From: CAZKYP01 sp964556885
Lineage (GTDB): Bacteria > Planctomycetota > Phycisphaerae > Sedimentisphaerales > Anaerobacaceae
Direction of reading: 5' to 3'
NCBI GenBank assembly: GCA_964556885.1
Contig: CAZKYP010000050.1
Span: 1 to 19,137 of the forward strand
Length of the DNA stretch: 19,137 nucleotides
Position 1 is the first letter of the stretch. Every line of letters begins with the position of its first letter. Shown piece after piece: positions 1-6,928 of the stretch. A program made the position numbers and the translations under genes. The notes under the pieces were generated by a model. The model was not told the origin of the DNA. It worked only from the letters and a program-made list of their open reading frames with translations, and did not search any database.

Positions 1-713
1 TTGAGCGTGTTCTTTTTCTGGTGGAAATGCTGGACGTAAAAATTGATTTTCTTGTAATCATTTTCGTCCAGAACAGGCAGTGCCCTTGGTGCTTCGATCA
101 GTTCCAGCTCGATCGCCTGTGCCAGTTTCAGCACATCATCAATAGTGAGGTTTTGGAATGAGGAGGAAGTGCGTTCGATAATTTTCTCGCCAGGCCTGAC
201 GAAACAATCGACGAAACCGTAAACACTTCCGAGCACTGCCATATCCTGAAGAAATCCAATGGCGCCGTTGGTCGCGAACACAGCCTTTAAGATAGTTTCA
301 ATTTCTGCGCGCTTCTGACCATTCGGCGACTTGGACACAATACTTATCGGTTTTCCGAAGAGAAAATCCACGTTTGCATTGACTCTCCAGGCAATATCGT
401 TCTCTATAACGACCTCTTTTCGCTGCACGTCCTGCACCGGCCGGGCGCCGAAAAGACTCGTACTGCTTGAGTGTGCAAGGCCGGTAATTCTGGTGGGCAG
501 GCCGTATTCCTGTGCCTGTAGATAACAGCGGCCGGATTCGTTAATCTTCCTGTCGGCCCCGCCGCTGCCGGTCGTTTCAAGTCTCGGATTTGCATAATAG
601 TCCCACAATCTGCCGAAGTGCGCCTGGATATCGACCGATTGCGTATCGACCAGCCATTCGACAAAATCACTGTCGAGCTGCCTGTTCTTAAAAGTGTCAA
701 AATCAAATCCCAT
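1..713 (-). CDS. Phage portal protein-like, N-terminal part, cut by window edge
   Basis: An open frame runs without a stop from an ATG at 713 to the left edge: 237 codons, C terminus missing. GGAGA lies a few bases upstream of the ATG. I recognise SPP1 gp6-like portal features. The N-terminal region has RLWDYYANP (about residues 35-43). An LQAQEYGLPTRITG stretch follows (about 65-78). IAWRVNANVDFLFGKPI (about 107-123) resembles the 'clamp' start of these portals. Portal proteins form the dodecameric DNA channel at a phage capsid vertex. Full-length members are about 450-520 residues, so roughly half is present. No large terminase lies upstream of it on the minus strand, which is the usual neighbour; a small exported protein on the other strand comes next. 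It may be a prophage remnant or one edge of a prophage continuing to the left. The family call is from motif recognition only. Confidence 0.7.
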   Translation of the reverse strand, partial: MGFDFDTFKNRQLDSDFVEWLVDTQSVDIQAHFGRLWDYYANPRLETTGSGGADRKINESGRCYLQAQEYGLPTRITGLAHSSSTSLFGARPVQDVQRKEVVIENDIAWRVNANVDFLFGKPISIVSKSPNGQKRAEIETILKAVFATNGAIGFLQDMAVLGSVYGFVDCFVRPGEKIIERTSSSFQNLTIDDVLKLAQAIELELIEAPRALPVLDENDYKKINFYVQHFHQKKNTL

Positions 714-1189
714 GTTTTTCTCTCCGTTATTCACTTGGTTCTGCTTACAGCCTTCTCGAAGCCGGCTTATTTTGGCTTCGAGCCGCGGGGCGAAAAAAAT
801 CGCGCCCCCATAATTGGAGCTACCATCGTTTTTGATCGATATTTTCAGAATTTTTTGAAAAAAATAATTCGTAAGTCCTTACCGGATAAAGGTTGAAAAT
901 TTTTCAAAAAATATTTTTTTTACTTCAAAGTACCATCGTTTTTGATTGAAAATCTACCACTTTAGGGGTAGATATGTGGCTCTTTGGGAGGAGCTTTTTC
1001 GGTGAAGGATTTGGTTAAAATCGTAAAATGAGCAATTATGTCGTCATTGTTGTCAATTCGACGTTACAAGAACTCTATAGTGGATCGAATCGGATAAATT
1101 GGGCACGAGTCATAAATTTGTTACCATCAACAAGGCTGTTTGCCTATTATATACAGCCCAGTTTGATTGTAAGAAAGGAGCGATTCGAT
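714..1189. other. Intergenic region with hairpins and a 16-bp direct repeat
   Basis: This stretch of about 475 bases separates the minus-strand portal-like gene from the plus-strand small exported protein. It holds two GC-rich hairpins: CTCGAAGCC at 755-763 with GGCTTCGAG at 774-782, then GGGGCG at 787-792 with CGCCCC at 803-808. It also holds an exact 16-bp direct repeat and long A/T runs. Short open frames here (for example 618-896 and the codons from 1028 to 1189) lack family features, and I treat them as noncoding. It probably contains both divergent promoters. Confidence 0.5.
821..946 (+). repeat. 16-bp direct repeat pair
   Basis: TACCATCGTTTTTGAT occurs exactly at 821-836 and again at 931-946, 110 bp apart start to start. 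The surroundings are AT-rich, with runs of T and A. Possible roles are a pair of regulator sites or remnants of a duplicated short element. Function unknown. Confidence 0.7.
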
Positions 1190-1495
1190 ATGTTGAGCAC
1201 AAAAAGAGCAGGTAGGATTATTATTGGATCAGTAGGGATTATCGCTGTTATTTCAATTATTGCGGTTCTTGCAAGACCGATTTATGCCGGCACCGCCGAA
1301 CCGAACAAGCCCTGGCTGTCACGCTTTGAAGGCGGGCCGGTAAGTGTCACTTTCATAACAGCCCCTCCGGAAAAGAACAAAACTGTAGATGCCAGGCTGG
1401 TATTTGTCGAAGCCTCCGGTATCGTGCTGAGATTCTCAAAAGAGAGCGACAAATTTTTTCCGTACGCAAATATTATCTCTGTAGATCCGAAATAA
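1190..1495 (+). CDS. Small exported or membrane-anchored protein, unknown function
   Basis: The frame is open from 1028, but the start at 1190 is preferred. AAAGGAG at 1174-1180 lies 9 bases before this ATG, and the following peptide begins with a basic stretch (LSTKRAGR) and a strong hydrophobic segment (IIIGSVGIIAVISIIAVLA), as in a signal peptide or N-terminal anchor. The mature part after ARPIYAG is about 65 residues, with alternating hydrophobic and polar residues (VSVTFI, DARLVFVEASGIVLRF, KFFPYANIISVD). The ending resembles that of small Sm/SH3-like beta-barrels, but that is only a guess. I do not recognise a family. A plus-strand hairpin at 1866-1896 could end a long transcript from this gene. 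Confidence 0.6.
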   Translation: MLSTKRAGRIIIGSVGIIAVISIIAVLARPIYAGTAEPNKPWLSRFEGGPVSVTFITAPPEKNKTVDARLVFVEASGIVLRFSKESDKFFPYANIISVDPK

Positions 1496-1506
1496 TGCCT
1501 AAGTAT

Positions 1507-1577
1507 GGTAATTGGTAATCGGTAATCGGTTATTGGTAACTTATTTAGTGCATGAGACTTATGACTTGTGCACTTGA
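1507..1577. repeat. Simple interspersed repeats (GGTAATTGGTAATCGG type and GTGCA/CTTGTGC type)
   Basis: Directly after the small exported gene there is a run of GGTAAT[T/C]GG units (about 1507-1540), then a segment with GTGCATGAGACTTATG and CTTGTGCACTTG (1549-1577). The same two kinds of sequence recur together at 14010-14250, just before the protease gene. They look like dispersed intergenic repeats rather than coding DNA. Confidence 0.6.
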
Positions 1578-1750
1578 CCAATAATCATTGACTGAAAAAG
1601 ATGGATTAATGCTGGAAAAAATACGTATTTACCACAATTGATTTGCAGGTACTATTTTTGATACAATCAGTTTGAATTATGTTGCTCTTTGTGGCGTTGT
1701 GTACCCCCTTTTGTTGTTAGTCGTAGGCAGGAAGGGTAATTTTGTTTGTA

Positions 1751-1896
1751 TTAGGTGCAATACCGCCTGCGGAGGTGGATTGCCCTTTGTGTGGGAAGTT
1801 TAGTTTAAAGGTGGGCGGTTAAATTGCTAAATGACTTAGGAATTTAGCTGTGAGAAAAGCGAATTGGGCCGTGGGTTTAGCACTCATGGCCCTTTT
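1751..1896 (+). ncRNA. Candidate structured RNA with terminator-like end
   Basis: Three hairpins lie in a row. GCAAT-ACCGCC at 1757-1767 pairs with GGAGGT-ATTGC (1771-1783) with one mismatch and a 2-base bulge. GCTAAAT at 1826-1832 pairs with ATTTAGC at 1842-1848. GGGCCGTG at 1866-1873 pairs with CATGGCCC at 1885-1892 and is followed by TTTT. The last has the form of a Rho-independent terminator on the plus strand. The 5' boundary is a guess. It could be an independent small RNA or the structured 3' end of the transcript from the small gene at 1190. I do not recognise a known RNA family. Confidence 0.35.
1866..1896 (+). terminator. Rho-independent terminator-like hairpin
   Basis: An 8-bp stem with one G-T pair (1866-1873 with 1885-1892), an 11-base loop and TTTT directly after. 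On the opposite strand the stem is not followed by a T run, so it points to plus-strand termination. Confidence 0.5.
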
Positions 1897-1945
1897 GAAT
1901 CTCTACTGTGCTAATTTCCTCTCTTTGCATAGGTAGGGGCTTTAT

Positions 1946-2920
1946 TCATAAGCCGGTCTGGGATTCGGTATCTTGTTGCTGCAGCAGTTGAATGATGTCC
2001 GCCTTTGTCGGCATCGACTCGAGTGAGCCGAACTTTGTACATGCCAATGCTCCCGCAGCCGAAGCGAATTCGACCGCTCCTTTAATATCGTTTTCGACTG
2101 CACAATATGCGGCCAGCGCCCCTGCAAATGCGTCGCCTCTTCCGGTCTGGTCGACCATCTCCACCTCGAAGGCCGGTATCTGGTCGGCTCCGTTTCTATC
2201 TACGACCATGCAGCCGCGTCGGCCCATCGTTATGACGGCGTATTTCGCACCGCGTGCCACTAACTCTGAACCAATCATCTTGGCGGTTCGAATGCTTGCT
2301 GCCGATTGCTCGGTGATATCTGCGGCTTCGTAGAGATTCGGTATCAGGATATCCGCGGTGAAATATTCTATAGGCGGCTCGCAGTTTTCCCTGCTGTGCT
2401 GCTCCATCGGGCGTGCCGGGTTAAGGATAACTTTTACGCCGTACATCTCCGCGCAGCGAAGAGCGCTGATGATGGCATCCTGCGGCAGGCATCCGTGAAT
2501 CAGGCACACGTTGGCCTCGGCAATAATTTGCTCGGCGGAATTAATATCCATCGGCTGCAGAGCGCAATTGGCGCCGGGATAGTGGCAGCCGGCGTTTTCG
2601 CCTTTGGCGTTGACCATCGTTACGTACACACCTGTGTTCATCGCCTCGGCGGTATATACGAACTCGGTATTGACATTGCACTCGTCCAGGCGGTCCCTGA
2701 CCATACGTGCGAACGGATCGCCTCCGATTTTGCTGATGAGATGGACATCGCAGCCGCAAAGGGCCGCTTCGACGGCCTGGTTCGGACCCGGGCCGGTGAG
2801 TCGATATGACAGGGCCGAGCCGTTGACACTCTGGCCGGTGGAGGGGAATTGGTTGCAGCGTACCGCCATATCAATGTACGTGCCGCCGACAATAACTACT
2901 TTAGGACTCCTTCCCGTCAT
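1946..2920 (-). CDS. PfkB/ribokinase-family sugar kinase
   Basis: This 324-residue protein has the ribokinase-fold layout and the usual family length. An N-terminal GGTYIDMAV (12-20) is followed by a substrate-side motif TGPGPNQAVEAALCG (42-56), equivalent to GGKGANQAVAAARLG. Then come LNPAR (167-171), IPNLYEAADIT (193-203) and the C-terminal catalytic signature DQTGRGDAFAGALA (257-270), with D263 as the expected catalytic base. The family transfers the ATP gamma-phosphate to a sugar hydroxyl in the cytoplasm. The usual GAGD anion-hole sequence reads GRGD here, and the substrate cannot be told from sequence. Ribokinase or a related hexose/nucleoside kinase is plausible. AAGGTGA stands just upstream of the ATG at 2920. 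It is not in an operon with a recognisable sugar transporter, so context adds little. Confidence 0.85.
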   Translation of the reverse strand: MTGRSPKVVIVGGTYIDMAVRCNQFPSTGQSVNGSALSYRLTGPGPNQAVEAALCGCDVHLISKIGGDPFARMVRDRLDECNVNTEFVYTAEAMNTGVYVTMVNAKGENAGCHYPGANCALQPMDINSAEQIIAEANVCLIHGCLPQDAIISALRCAEMYGVKVILNPARPMEQHSRENCEPPIEYFTADILIPNLYEAADITEQSAASIRTAKMIGSELVARGAKYAVITMGRRGCMVVDRNGADQIPAFEVEMVDQTGRGDAFAGALAAYCAVENDIKGAVEFASAAGALACTKFGSLESMPTKADIIQLLQQQDTESQTGL

Positions 2921-3035
2921 AGTTCACCTTAAAAAAAATCCTTCTGAGTGGGTAGTATAACAGGTTGTCCAATGAGAAAGCAACGACTTTTTAGGACTAT
3001 TTTTTTTATGTAATTAACTCCACGACCCGGTCCGA

Positions 3036-3072
3036 CCATCTCCAAAGCCTCCGGCTTTGAGGCTGTTACCCA
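3036..3072 (+). repeat. Partial copy of palindromic element seen at 14295-14380
   Basis: CCATCTCCAAAGCC, a TCC loop and GGCTTTGAGGCTGTTACC closely match the right half of the element inside the protease gene (CCATCCCCAAGC, TTC, GCTTGAGGCTGCCACC). The core hairpin differs in sequence but keeps its pairing. The copy stops at the scaffold gap. Confidence 0.6.
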
Positions 3073-3172
3073 NNNNNNNNNNNNNNNNNNNNNNNNNNNN
3101 NNNNNNNNNNNNNNNNNNNNNNNNNNNNNNNNNNNNNNNNNNNNNNNNNNNNNNNNNNNNNNNNNNNNNNNN
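3073..3172. other. Scaffold gap (100 N)
   Basis: Exactly 100 N characters, the usual placeholder for a gap of unknown size. It lies between a partial palindromic element (3036-3072) and half of another repeat family (3173-3206), which suggests the assembler broke at repeats. Missing sequence could include a gene. Confidence 0.95.
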
Positions 3173-3206
3173 AATTTTGCATTTTGCTTTTTAATATTTG
3201 CATTTA
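3173..3206 (+). repeat. Half copy (R6) of the AT-armed palindromic junction repeat
   Basis: AATTTTGCATTTTGC and TTTTTAATATTTGCATTTAA match one arm of the repeats at 9021-9097 and 9805-9897. The stop codon of the DUF4186 gene (3204-3206, read on the minus strand) lies in this arm. The other half is lost in the gap. Confidence 0.7.
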
Positions 3207-3554
3207 ACACTGCCGGTCCAGCCAGCGTTCTATAACCTCGACTACATAATCGATTTGCTCTTCGGACAGGGGCCTGCCTGTCGGGATATTATGCCATTTT
3301 GAAAGACATTTGCGACAGCAGGTACCGGTGGCGTGCTGGGCGATGAATACCGGATGGTTCCGCATCGGCGTTTGCTTGCCGTCGTTGGCGGGATTCGTGT
3401 CTCCGAGTCGGGCTCTGACAAAATCCCGGGCATGTTCGCCAATCACCTCCATCCCCTTTTCCTGCAGATAGGCGGCTTCTTTCTTTCCGAGCCGAAACCG
3501 GCTGCGAAATTTCGACCTCCCCAGAGCCACAAATAATTCATCAATATCCCGCAT
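3204..3554 (-). CDS. DUF4186 family protein
   Basis: The protein matches my memory of the DUF4186 family along almost its whole length. It has SKFRSRFRLGKKEAAYLQEKG, then HARDFVRARLG, NDGKQTPMRNHPVFIAQHATGTCC, CLSKWHNIPTGRPL and a C-terminal VVEVIERWLDRQ. The histidines and cysteines in HPVFIAQHATGTCCRKC suggest metal binding, but the function is unknown. The frame stays open to an ATG at 3674, which would add 40 residues (MRYLGKYLFF...) unlike the family. I therefore prefer the ATG at 3554, giving 116 residues, close to the family's usual length, although no strong ribosome binding site precedes it. The upstream start would place the leader inside the palindrome-rich region shared with the divergent toxin-antitoxin-like genes. 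Confidence 0.8.
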   Translation of the reverse strand: MRDIDELFVALGRSKFRSRFRLGKKEAAYLQEKGMEVIGEHARDFVRARLGDTNPANDGKQTPMRNHPVFIAQHATGTCCRKCLSKWHNIPTGRPLSEEQIDYVVEVIERWLDRQC

Positions 3555-3674
3555 GACATTCCAACTCAATTCGGCGTCTGATAAATCTATGAAAGAAAAA
3601 CAACCGAATCTACTTAAAACATGAATTAAAACCGATTTCAAGCTAAAAAACAAGTATTTTCCTAAATATCGCAT

Positions 3675-3773
3675 ATTTCCTATGTAGGAAATTCAACAAA
3701 AACAGGAAATATTTGTTGAATGTTTCCTGAAAAACCGATATTTCCTATATAGGAAAATGATTGATTTCAGGAA
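3675..3773. promoter_or_regulatory. Dense palindromic operator region of the AbiE-like module
   Basis: Within 100 bases there are ATTTCCTATGTAGGAAAT (3675-3692, perfect palindrome), TTCAACAAA/TTTGTTGAA (3692-3700 with 3712-3720), CAGGAAA/TTTCCTG (3703-3709 with 3723-3729), TTTCCTATATAGGAAA (3741-3756, perfect palindrome) and another TCAGGAAA at 3766-3773. Repeated TTTCCT half-sites directly before a two-gene toxin-antitoxin-like operon are what is expected of a cooperative autorepressor operator. The first gene carries a wHTH that could bind it. Confidence 0.65.
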
Positions 3774-3779
3774 AATTAT

Positions 3780-4928
3780 ATGAGACTTACAGAAAAGGAA
3801 ATCTTACAGAGCTTGAGAGGGGCAGGTGATAAGTATGCTCCTTTGAAGATAAATCGCCTTGAAGATGAGGTCCCTTTAAAGTTTGGATTTCGTGGTTATA
3901 AGGCTGATGCAATCATAGGATTATCGATTCAGGATAGGCCTGCGTTTGAAGCTCTTGTCGAGATCGTGCCTGTAGCTACTCCGAAGAATATGCTCAATAA
4001 AATCAGGCAGTTGTTGGAATACATATCAATCGTCAGAGAACAGAAGCCGGATGTCGTACCGATGATTGTTGCTCCTTATATCGATTCTAAGCAGGTAAGG
4101 ATTCTCGCCGAGAAAGGAATCTCCTGGCTTGACCTTTGCGGCAATATGATAGTTCGCGGACCGAACGGGACGTATATAGAGCGAACCGGCAAGCCGAACC
4201 GTTATCCCGACACTGCGCCTATAAAGAAAATCTTCCAGGGGACATCCGCTATTGTCAGCAGGGCATTGCTTCTCAAGCCGGAGGGTTTTTCATCGTTGAA
4301 TGAGATTTTTGATTTTATAAACAATAACAATGCAAAAATATCGATACCAACTGTTTCAAAGGTTCTGAAAATACTCGAAGAAGAATTATTGGTAACGAAA
4401 AGCGAGAACCGGATATTTGTTACGGATACTGAAAAGCTCCTCGATAGACTCGCAGAAGGTTATAGAAATTCATACGAACGAAAAAGAAGAAAAAGTTATA
4501 GATGTACAATTGGGAACATTGAAGGATTGTCTGGTTCAGATATCGGTTCTTGTAAGGCATATTTGGCATGTAAGGCGTATTTGGCATGTGGGTTCTATGC
4601 GGCCCAGATTAAAGGTTTGGCTGCTACAGATCAGAAAACTATAATAGTCAAAGATATTGAAGAATTTAGAAGAAAAGCCGAGGGAAAACTTGTTTCGGTT
4701 TCTTTCGATAGCGAGTTTGGGGATTATACTATTATTGAGACAAATGATCCCGGTGTATGGTTTAATGCAAAATTTCAGTGGCTCGATTCGGTTGTTGATG
4801 ACATCGAATTATATCTTGAGATGACGGTAGATACGCCGCGAGGGCCGAAGGTGGCCGAGCAATTGAAAAAGCGGATTTTAGAAAAATGGAACGGAGCGTC
4901 ACCGGAGGGAGTTGACAGCAGTGGATAG
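3780..4928 (+). CDS. AbiEi-like wHTH antitoxin/regulator (COG4861-like)
   Basis: This 382-residue protein has three parts. The N-terminal part (about 45-130) includes ALVEIVPVATPKNMLNKIRQLLEYI, PMIVAPYIDSKQ and ISWLDLCGNMIV. This resembles the degenerate nuclease-like fold and 'ylDlaGN' motif of COG4861/AbiEi-type proteins. A winged helix (about 155-225) follows, with PTVSKVLKILEEELLVT. The C-terminal part (about 240-370) is of unclear fold. Proteins of this type precede a nucleotidyltransferase and act as antitoxin and operon repressor. Here the downstream nucleotidyltransferase gene overlaps the end of this one. AGGA lies 9 bases before the ATG. An in-frame 18-bp tandem duplication gives CKAYLACKAYLAC at about 258-270. 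The strong palindromes directly upstream support autorepression. The pairing is clear; the exact TA type is inferred. Confidence 0.7.
   Translation: MRLTEKEILQSLRGAGDKYAPLKINRLEDEVPLKFGFRGYKADAIIGLSIQDRPAFEALVEIVPVATPKNMLNKIRQLLEYISIVREQKPDVVPMIVAPYIDSKQVRILAEKGISWLDLCGNMIVRGPNGTYIERTGKPNRYPDTAPIKKIFQGTSAIVSRALLLKPEGFSSLNEIFDFINNNNAKISIPTVSKVLKILEEELLVTKSENRIFVTDTEKLLDRLAEGYRNSYERKRRKSYRCTIGNIEGLSGSDIGSCKAYLACKAYLACGFYAAQIKGLAATDQKTIIVKDIEEFRRKAEGKLVSVSFDSEFGDYTIIETNDPGVWFNAKFQWLDSVVDDIELYLEMTVDTPRGPKVAEQLKKRILEKWNGASPEGVDSSG
4551..4586 (+). repeat. 18-bp in-frame tandem duplication
   Basis: Units 4551-4568 and 4569-4586 differ at one base and encode CKAYLA twice. They lie in the C-terminal part of the antitoxin-like gene, so the duplication lengthens the protein by six residues without breaking the frame. 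Confidence 0.85.
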
Positions 4929-5760
4929 AATGATATTTCAACAGCTTGTGGATTTGGCCGAATCGTTCAACAGGATTGGTATCAAGCCTGTCATCTGCGG
5001 AGGGCTGGGAATATACCTGTGCTTTCATAAAAATCAGGGCCGGGACAGGCAGATGATTCGTGCCACGAACGATATTGATCTTATGCTGACAGAGACACAG
5101 GTTCACCAGCAAGCCCAGCGCCGGGCCATTGCAGAAATTATAACGGAGTGCCTGGGTTATGTTGTGCGTGAAGGATGCGAACATTTTCAATTCAAAAAGA
5201 ATCCGGAGCAAAGTCTTGACATCCTGTCACCGCCGATAGACGGCCTCAAGGTGGAAAATTACAGAGTAAAGATCGTAAAATCTAAGCTGCACAGCCATAT
5301 AACACCCGAGGCGTGCTTTATCGAAGAGGCTTTAAGAGCAGTTTCTCTGGCTGAATTTCTGCCTGATAATGAATCGGGAGGCGGTTGCGATGTATATGTG
5401 CCTTCTCCAACAAACCTGATGCTCCTGAAGCTGTTTGCTTTTAACGATCGAAACGAAGGCAAAAGAGAAAATTCCGAGCGTGCCCTTGCCCATGCCTGGG
5501 ACATTTACATTTTAATCATGCTGACAAACCGAGATGATTTTATCGAAGGCAGGGAATTTCTATCTCGTCGTGAAGATTCGGATATAATCCATACAGCCAG
5601 ATCGATTGTCGGCAACAGATTTTTATCTATCGAGCAGTCTGGCTGGCGTCGCATTCTTGAATCATCCGGTTTCTATCCGGAATTCGACAGGCGGCAGAAA
5701 GAAGCCAGGCTCGATGAAGCCAGGCGTCGGCTGCTCAGATGGTTCGATATAACCCAATAA
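4921..5760 (+). CDS. AbiEii-like nucleotidyltransferase (probable toxin)
   Basis: The protein has the DNA polymerase beta-like nucleotidyltransferase core: GG at about 27-28 and NDIDLML with two acidic residues spaced D-x-D (about D51, D53), plus PSPTNLMLLKLFAFNDR later, as in AbiEii/COG4849-type proteins. Family members transfer nucleotides to tRNA or other targets and stop growth, often limiting phage spread. GTG at 4921 is preferred: GGAGGG at 4904-4909 is about 11 bases before it, and it overlaps the preceding gene's stop (4926-4928). TTG 4912 lies too close to that site, and ATG 4930 is a further alternative. The length is 279 residues. Overlap with the wHTH gene implies translational coupling. 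A copy of the operator half-palindrome (5830-5845) lies downstream. Confidence 0.75.
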   Translation: MDRMIFQQLVDLAESFNRIGIKPVICGGLGIYLCFHKNQGRDRQMIRATNDIDLMLTETQVHQQAQRRAIAEIITECLGYVVREGCEHFQFKKNPEQSLDILSPPIDGLKVENYRVKIVKSKLHSHITPEACFIEEALRAVSLAEFLPDNESGGGCDVYVPSPTNLMLLKLFAFNDRNEGKRENSERALAHAWDIYILIMLTNRDDFIEGREFLSRREDSDIIHTARSIVGNRFLSIEQSGWRRILESSGFYPEFDRRQKEARLDEARRRLLRWFDITQ

Positions 5761-5779
5761 TTAAAGGCAATCATGTAGG

Positions 5780-5808
5780 GTGTGCAACATTTTTTTTATG
5801 TTGCACAC
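5780..5808 (+). terminator. Strong hairpin after the AbiE-like operon
   Basis: GTGTGCAACAT (5780-5790) pairs perfectly with ATGTTGCACAC (5798-5808) around a loop of seven Ts, starting 20 bases after the nucleotidyltransferase stop. No T tract follows the stem, so classic intrinsic termination is not certain. It may act as an RNA 3'-end stabiliser. Confidence 0.45.
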
Positions 5809-5829
5809 GCGGTAAAGATGTAACATTTG

Positions 5830-5845
5830 CTATATAGGAAAATGA
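5830..5845 (+). repeat. Downstream copy of operator sequence
   Basis: CTATATAGGAAAATGA is identical to 3745-3760 in the operator before the AbiE-like genes, and the preceding ATTT is also shared with one mismatch between. The module is thus bracketed by near-identical sequences 2.1 kb apart. Confidence 0.7.
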
Positions 5846-5863
5846 ATAAAAATAAGAAAAAAC

Positions 5864-5893
5864 TGTCACACCGTCACACTGTCACACCGTCAG
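5864..5893. repeat. Short tandem repeat of GTCACAC units
   Basis: TGTCACACCGTCACAC occurs in a run of four GTCACAC-like units that reads into the 3' end of the oxidoreductase gene. It is a simple repeat with no evident function. Confidence 0.6.
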
Positions 5894-6850
5894 GACGAGT
5901 TTACCGAACTGGGATTTTTTGTTCATTTTCTGGAAGGCATCGTTGCCTTTGGCCAGCGGAAAGACTTCGTCGATGATTGGTTTTATTTTGTGTTTATTGA
6001 CAAGTTCGAGCATGGCCGCGAAGTCCCTCGGCGAGCCCATCGTCGAGCCGAGAATGTTCAACTGCTTCCAGAAGACCTTCCTCAGCTCCAGCTTGTTCGG
6101 GATGCCCGCTGTGCCGCCATAGTTGACAATCCGCCCGCCCGGTGCGGCCATTTCGATAAGATTGCCGAAGCCGTCCCCACCTGCCCCGTCGATAATCAAG
6201 TGTACCGGGCCGTATTTATCTTTTAGCTGGGTGACATAATCCGGATTTGTATAGAGAAAGCCCGCGGCGGCTCCCAACGCAATCGCCTTATCGATTTTTG
6301 CCTGGGATGATGACGTAACGATTACTCTCGCTCCTGCGGCGACAGCAAGCTGCATCGCAATACATGCCGCGCCGCCACCTATGCCGGTAATCACTACGGT
6401 TTCGTTCTTTTGGAGTTTGCCCCGGACGAACAGTGCCCGGTACGCCGTCAAACTCGCCAGCGGCAGGGCGGCCGCATGCTCGAAGCTAAGATGTCCCGGC
6501 TTTGGATGGACCTGCTCTGCAGGGACGGCGACCTCCTCGGCAAATGTACCGTCATCCGGCATACCCAAAATTTTGAAATCTGGGTTCTGAACATCCTCGG
6601 ATTTGCCCCAGTTGATACCCGGATTGATAATGACTTCTCTGCCGGTTTGCGTATCGATCCCGGCGCCGTCCGAACCCAAAACAACCGGCAGCTTCATCCA
6701 TGGATACAGGCCCTGCGTAATCCAGAAATCCCGCCTGTTGAGGGCTGCGGCCCTGAGCCTAACGACAACCTGCCCTGCCCCGGCTTTCGGCTCCGGCCGC
6801 TCCTCAATAACCAGCGGCTCCTTTACCTGCTTCAATACCAATGCTTTCAT
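5882..6850 (-). CDS. MDR-family oxidoreductase, quinone oxidoreductase-like
   Basis: This 322-residue protein belongs to the medium-chain dehydrogenase/reductase superfamily. Its N-terminal GroES-like domain includes AAALNRRDFWITQG (34-47) and VLGSDGAG (57-64). The Rossmann domain has the nucleotide-binding loop TGIGGGAACIAMQLA (155-169) and VNYGGTAG further on. The catalytic-zinc GHE motif of alcohol dehydrogenases is replaced by GSDGAG, and the structural-zinc cysteine cluster is absent, so it is probably a zinc-free NAD(P)H:quinone or enoyl reductase of the zeta-crystallin type acting in the cytoplasm. GAGGTGA stands 5-6 bases before the ATG at 6850. A TTGATA/TATTAA promoter lies about 40-65 bases upstream, directly beside the TTTGTGRCTCA motif cluster shared with the Fic gene. 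The substrate is unknown. Confidence 0.85.
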   Translation of the reverse strand: MKALVLKQVKEPLVIEERPEPKAGAGQVVVRLRAAALNRRDFWITQGLYPWMKLPVVLGSDGAGIDTQTGREVIINPGINWGKSEDVQNPDFKILGMPDDGTFAEEVAVPAEQVHPKPGHLSFEHAAALPLASLTAYRALFVRGKLQKNETVVITGIGGGAACIAMQLAVAAGARVIVTSSSQAKIDKAIALGAAAGFLYTNPDYVTQLKDKYGPVHLIIDGAGGDGFGNLIEMAAPGGRIVNYGGTAGIPNKLELRKVFWKQLNILGSTMGSPRDFAAMLELVNKHKIKPIIDEVFPLAKGNDAFQKMNKKSQFGKLVLTV

Positions 6851-6886
6851 GGATTCACCTCGTCGTTAACGATAAATCCTTGTTCT

Positions 6887-6915
6887 TTAATAGTTTAACT
6901 GCGATTTTCTATCAA
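6887..6915 (-). promoter_or_regulatory. Probable promoter of the MDR oxidoreductase
   Basis: On the minus strand TTGATA (6915-6910) and TATTAA (6892-6887) are separated by 17 bases, leaving a leader of about 30 bases before the ATG at 6850. A reasonable sigma70-like match by eye. Confidence 0.45.
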
Positions 6916-6928
6916 AAGCATAGAAAAT

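Larger units (their letters stand above)
1496..1945. other. Intergenic region between small exported gene and sugar kinase gene
   Basis: The 450 bases between the plus-strand small gene and the stop of the minus-strand kinase contain no convincing open frame. The left third holds simple repeats. The right third holds three consecutive hairpins, described separately as a candidate structured RNA. Confidence 0.6.

Noticed and set aside
404..706. Minus-strand open frame of about 100 codons inside the portal-like region
   Set aside because: It is an alternate frame of the portal-like gene, which has a longer open frame, a ribosome binding site and family motifs.
618..896. Plus-strand frame of 92 codons
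   Set aside because: It overlaps the portal start on the other strand and then runs through hairpins and A/T runs; no family features.
2306..2809. Plus-strand frame of 167 codons opposite the sugar kinase
   Set aside because: It is antisense to a gene with clear PfkB motifs and has no recognisable protein features.
2929..3210. Open frame through the N gap
   Set aside because: The frame exists only because N codons are not stops; its ends are repeat sequence.
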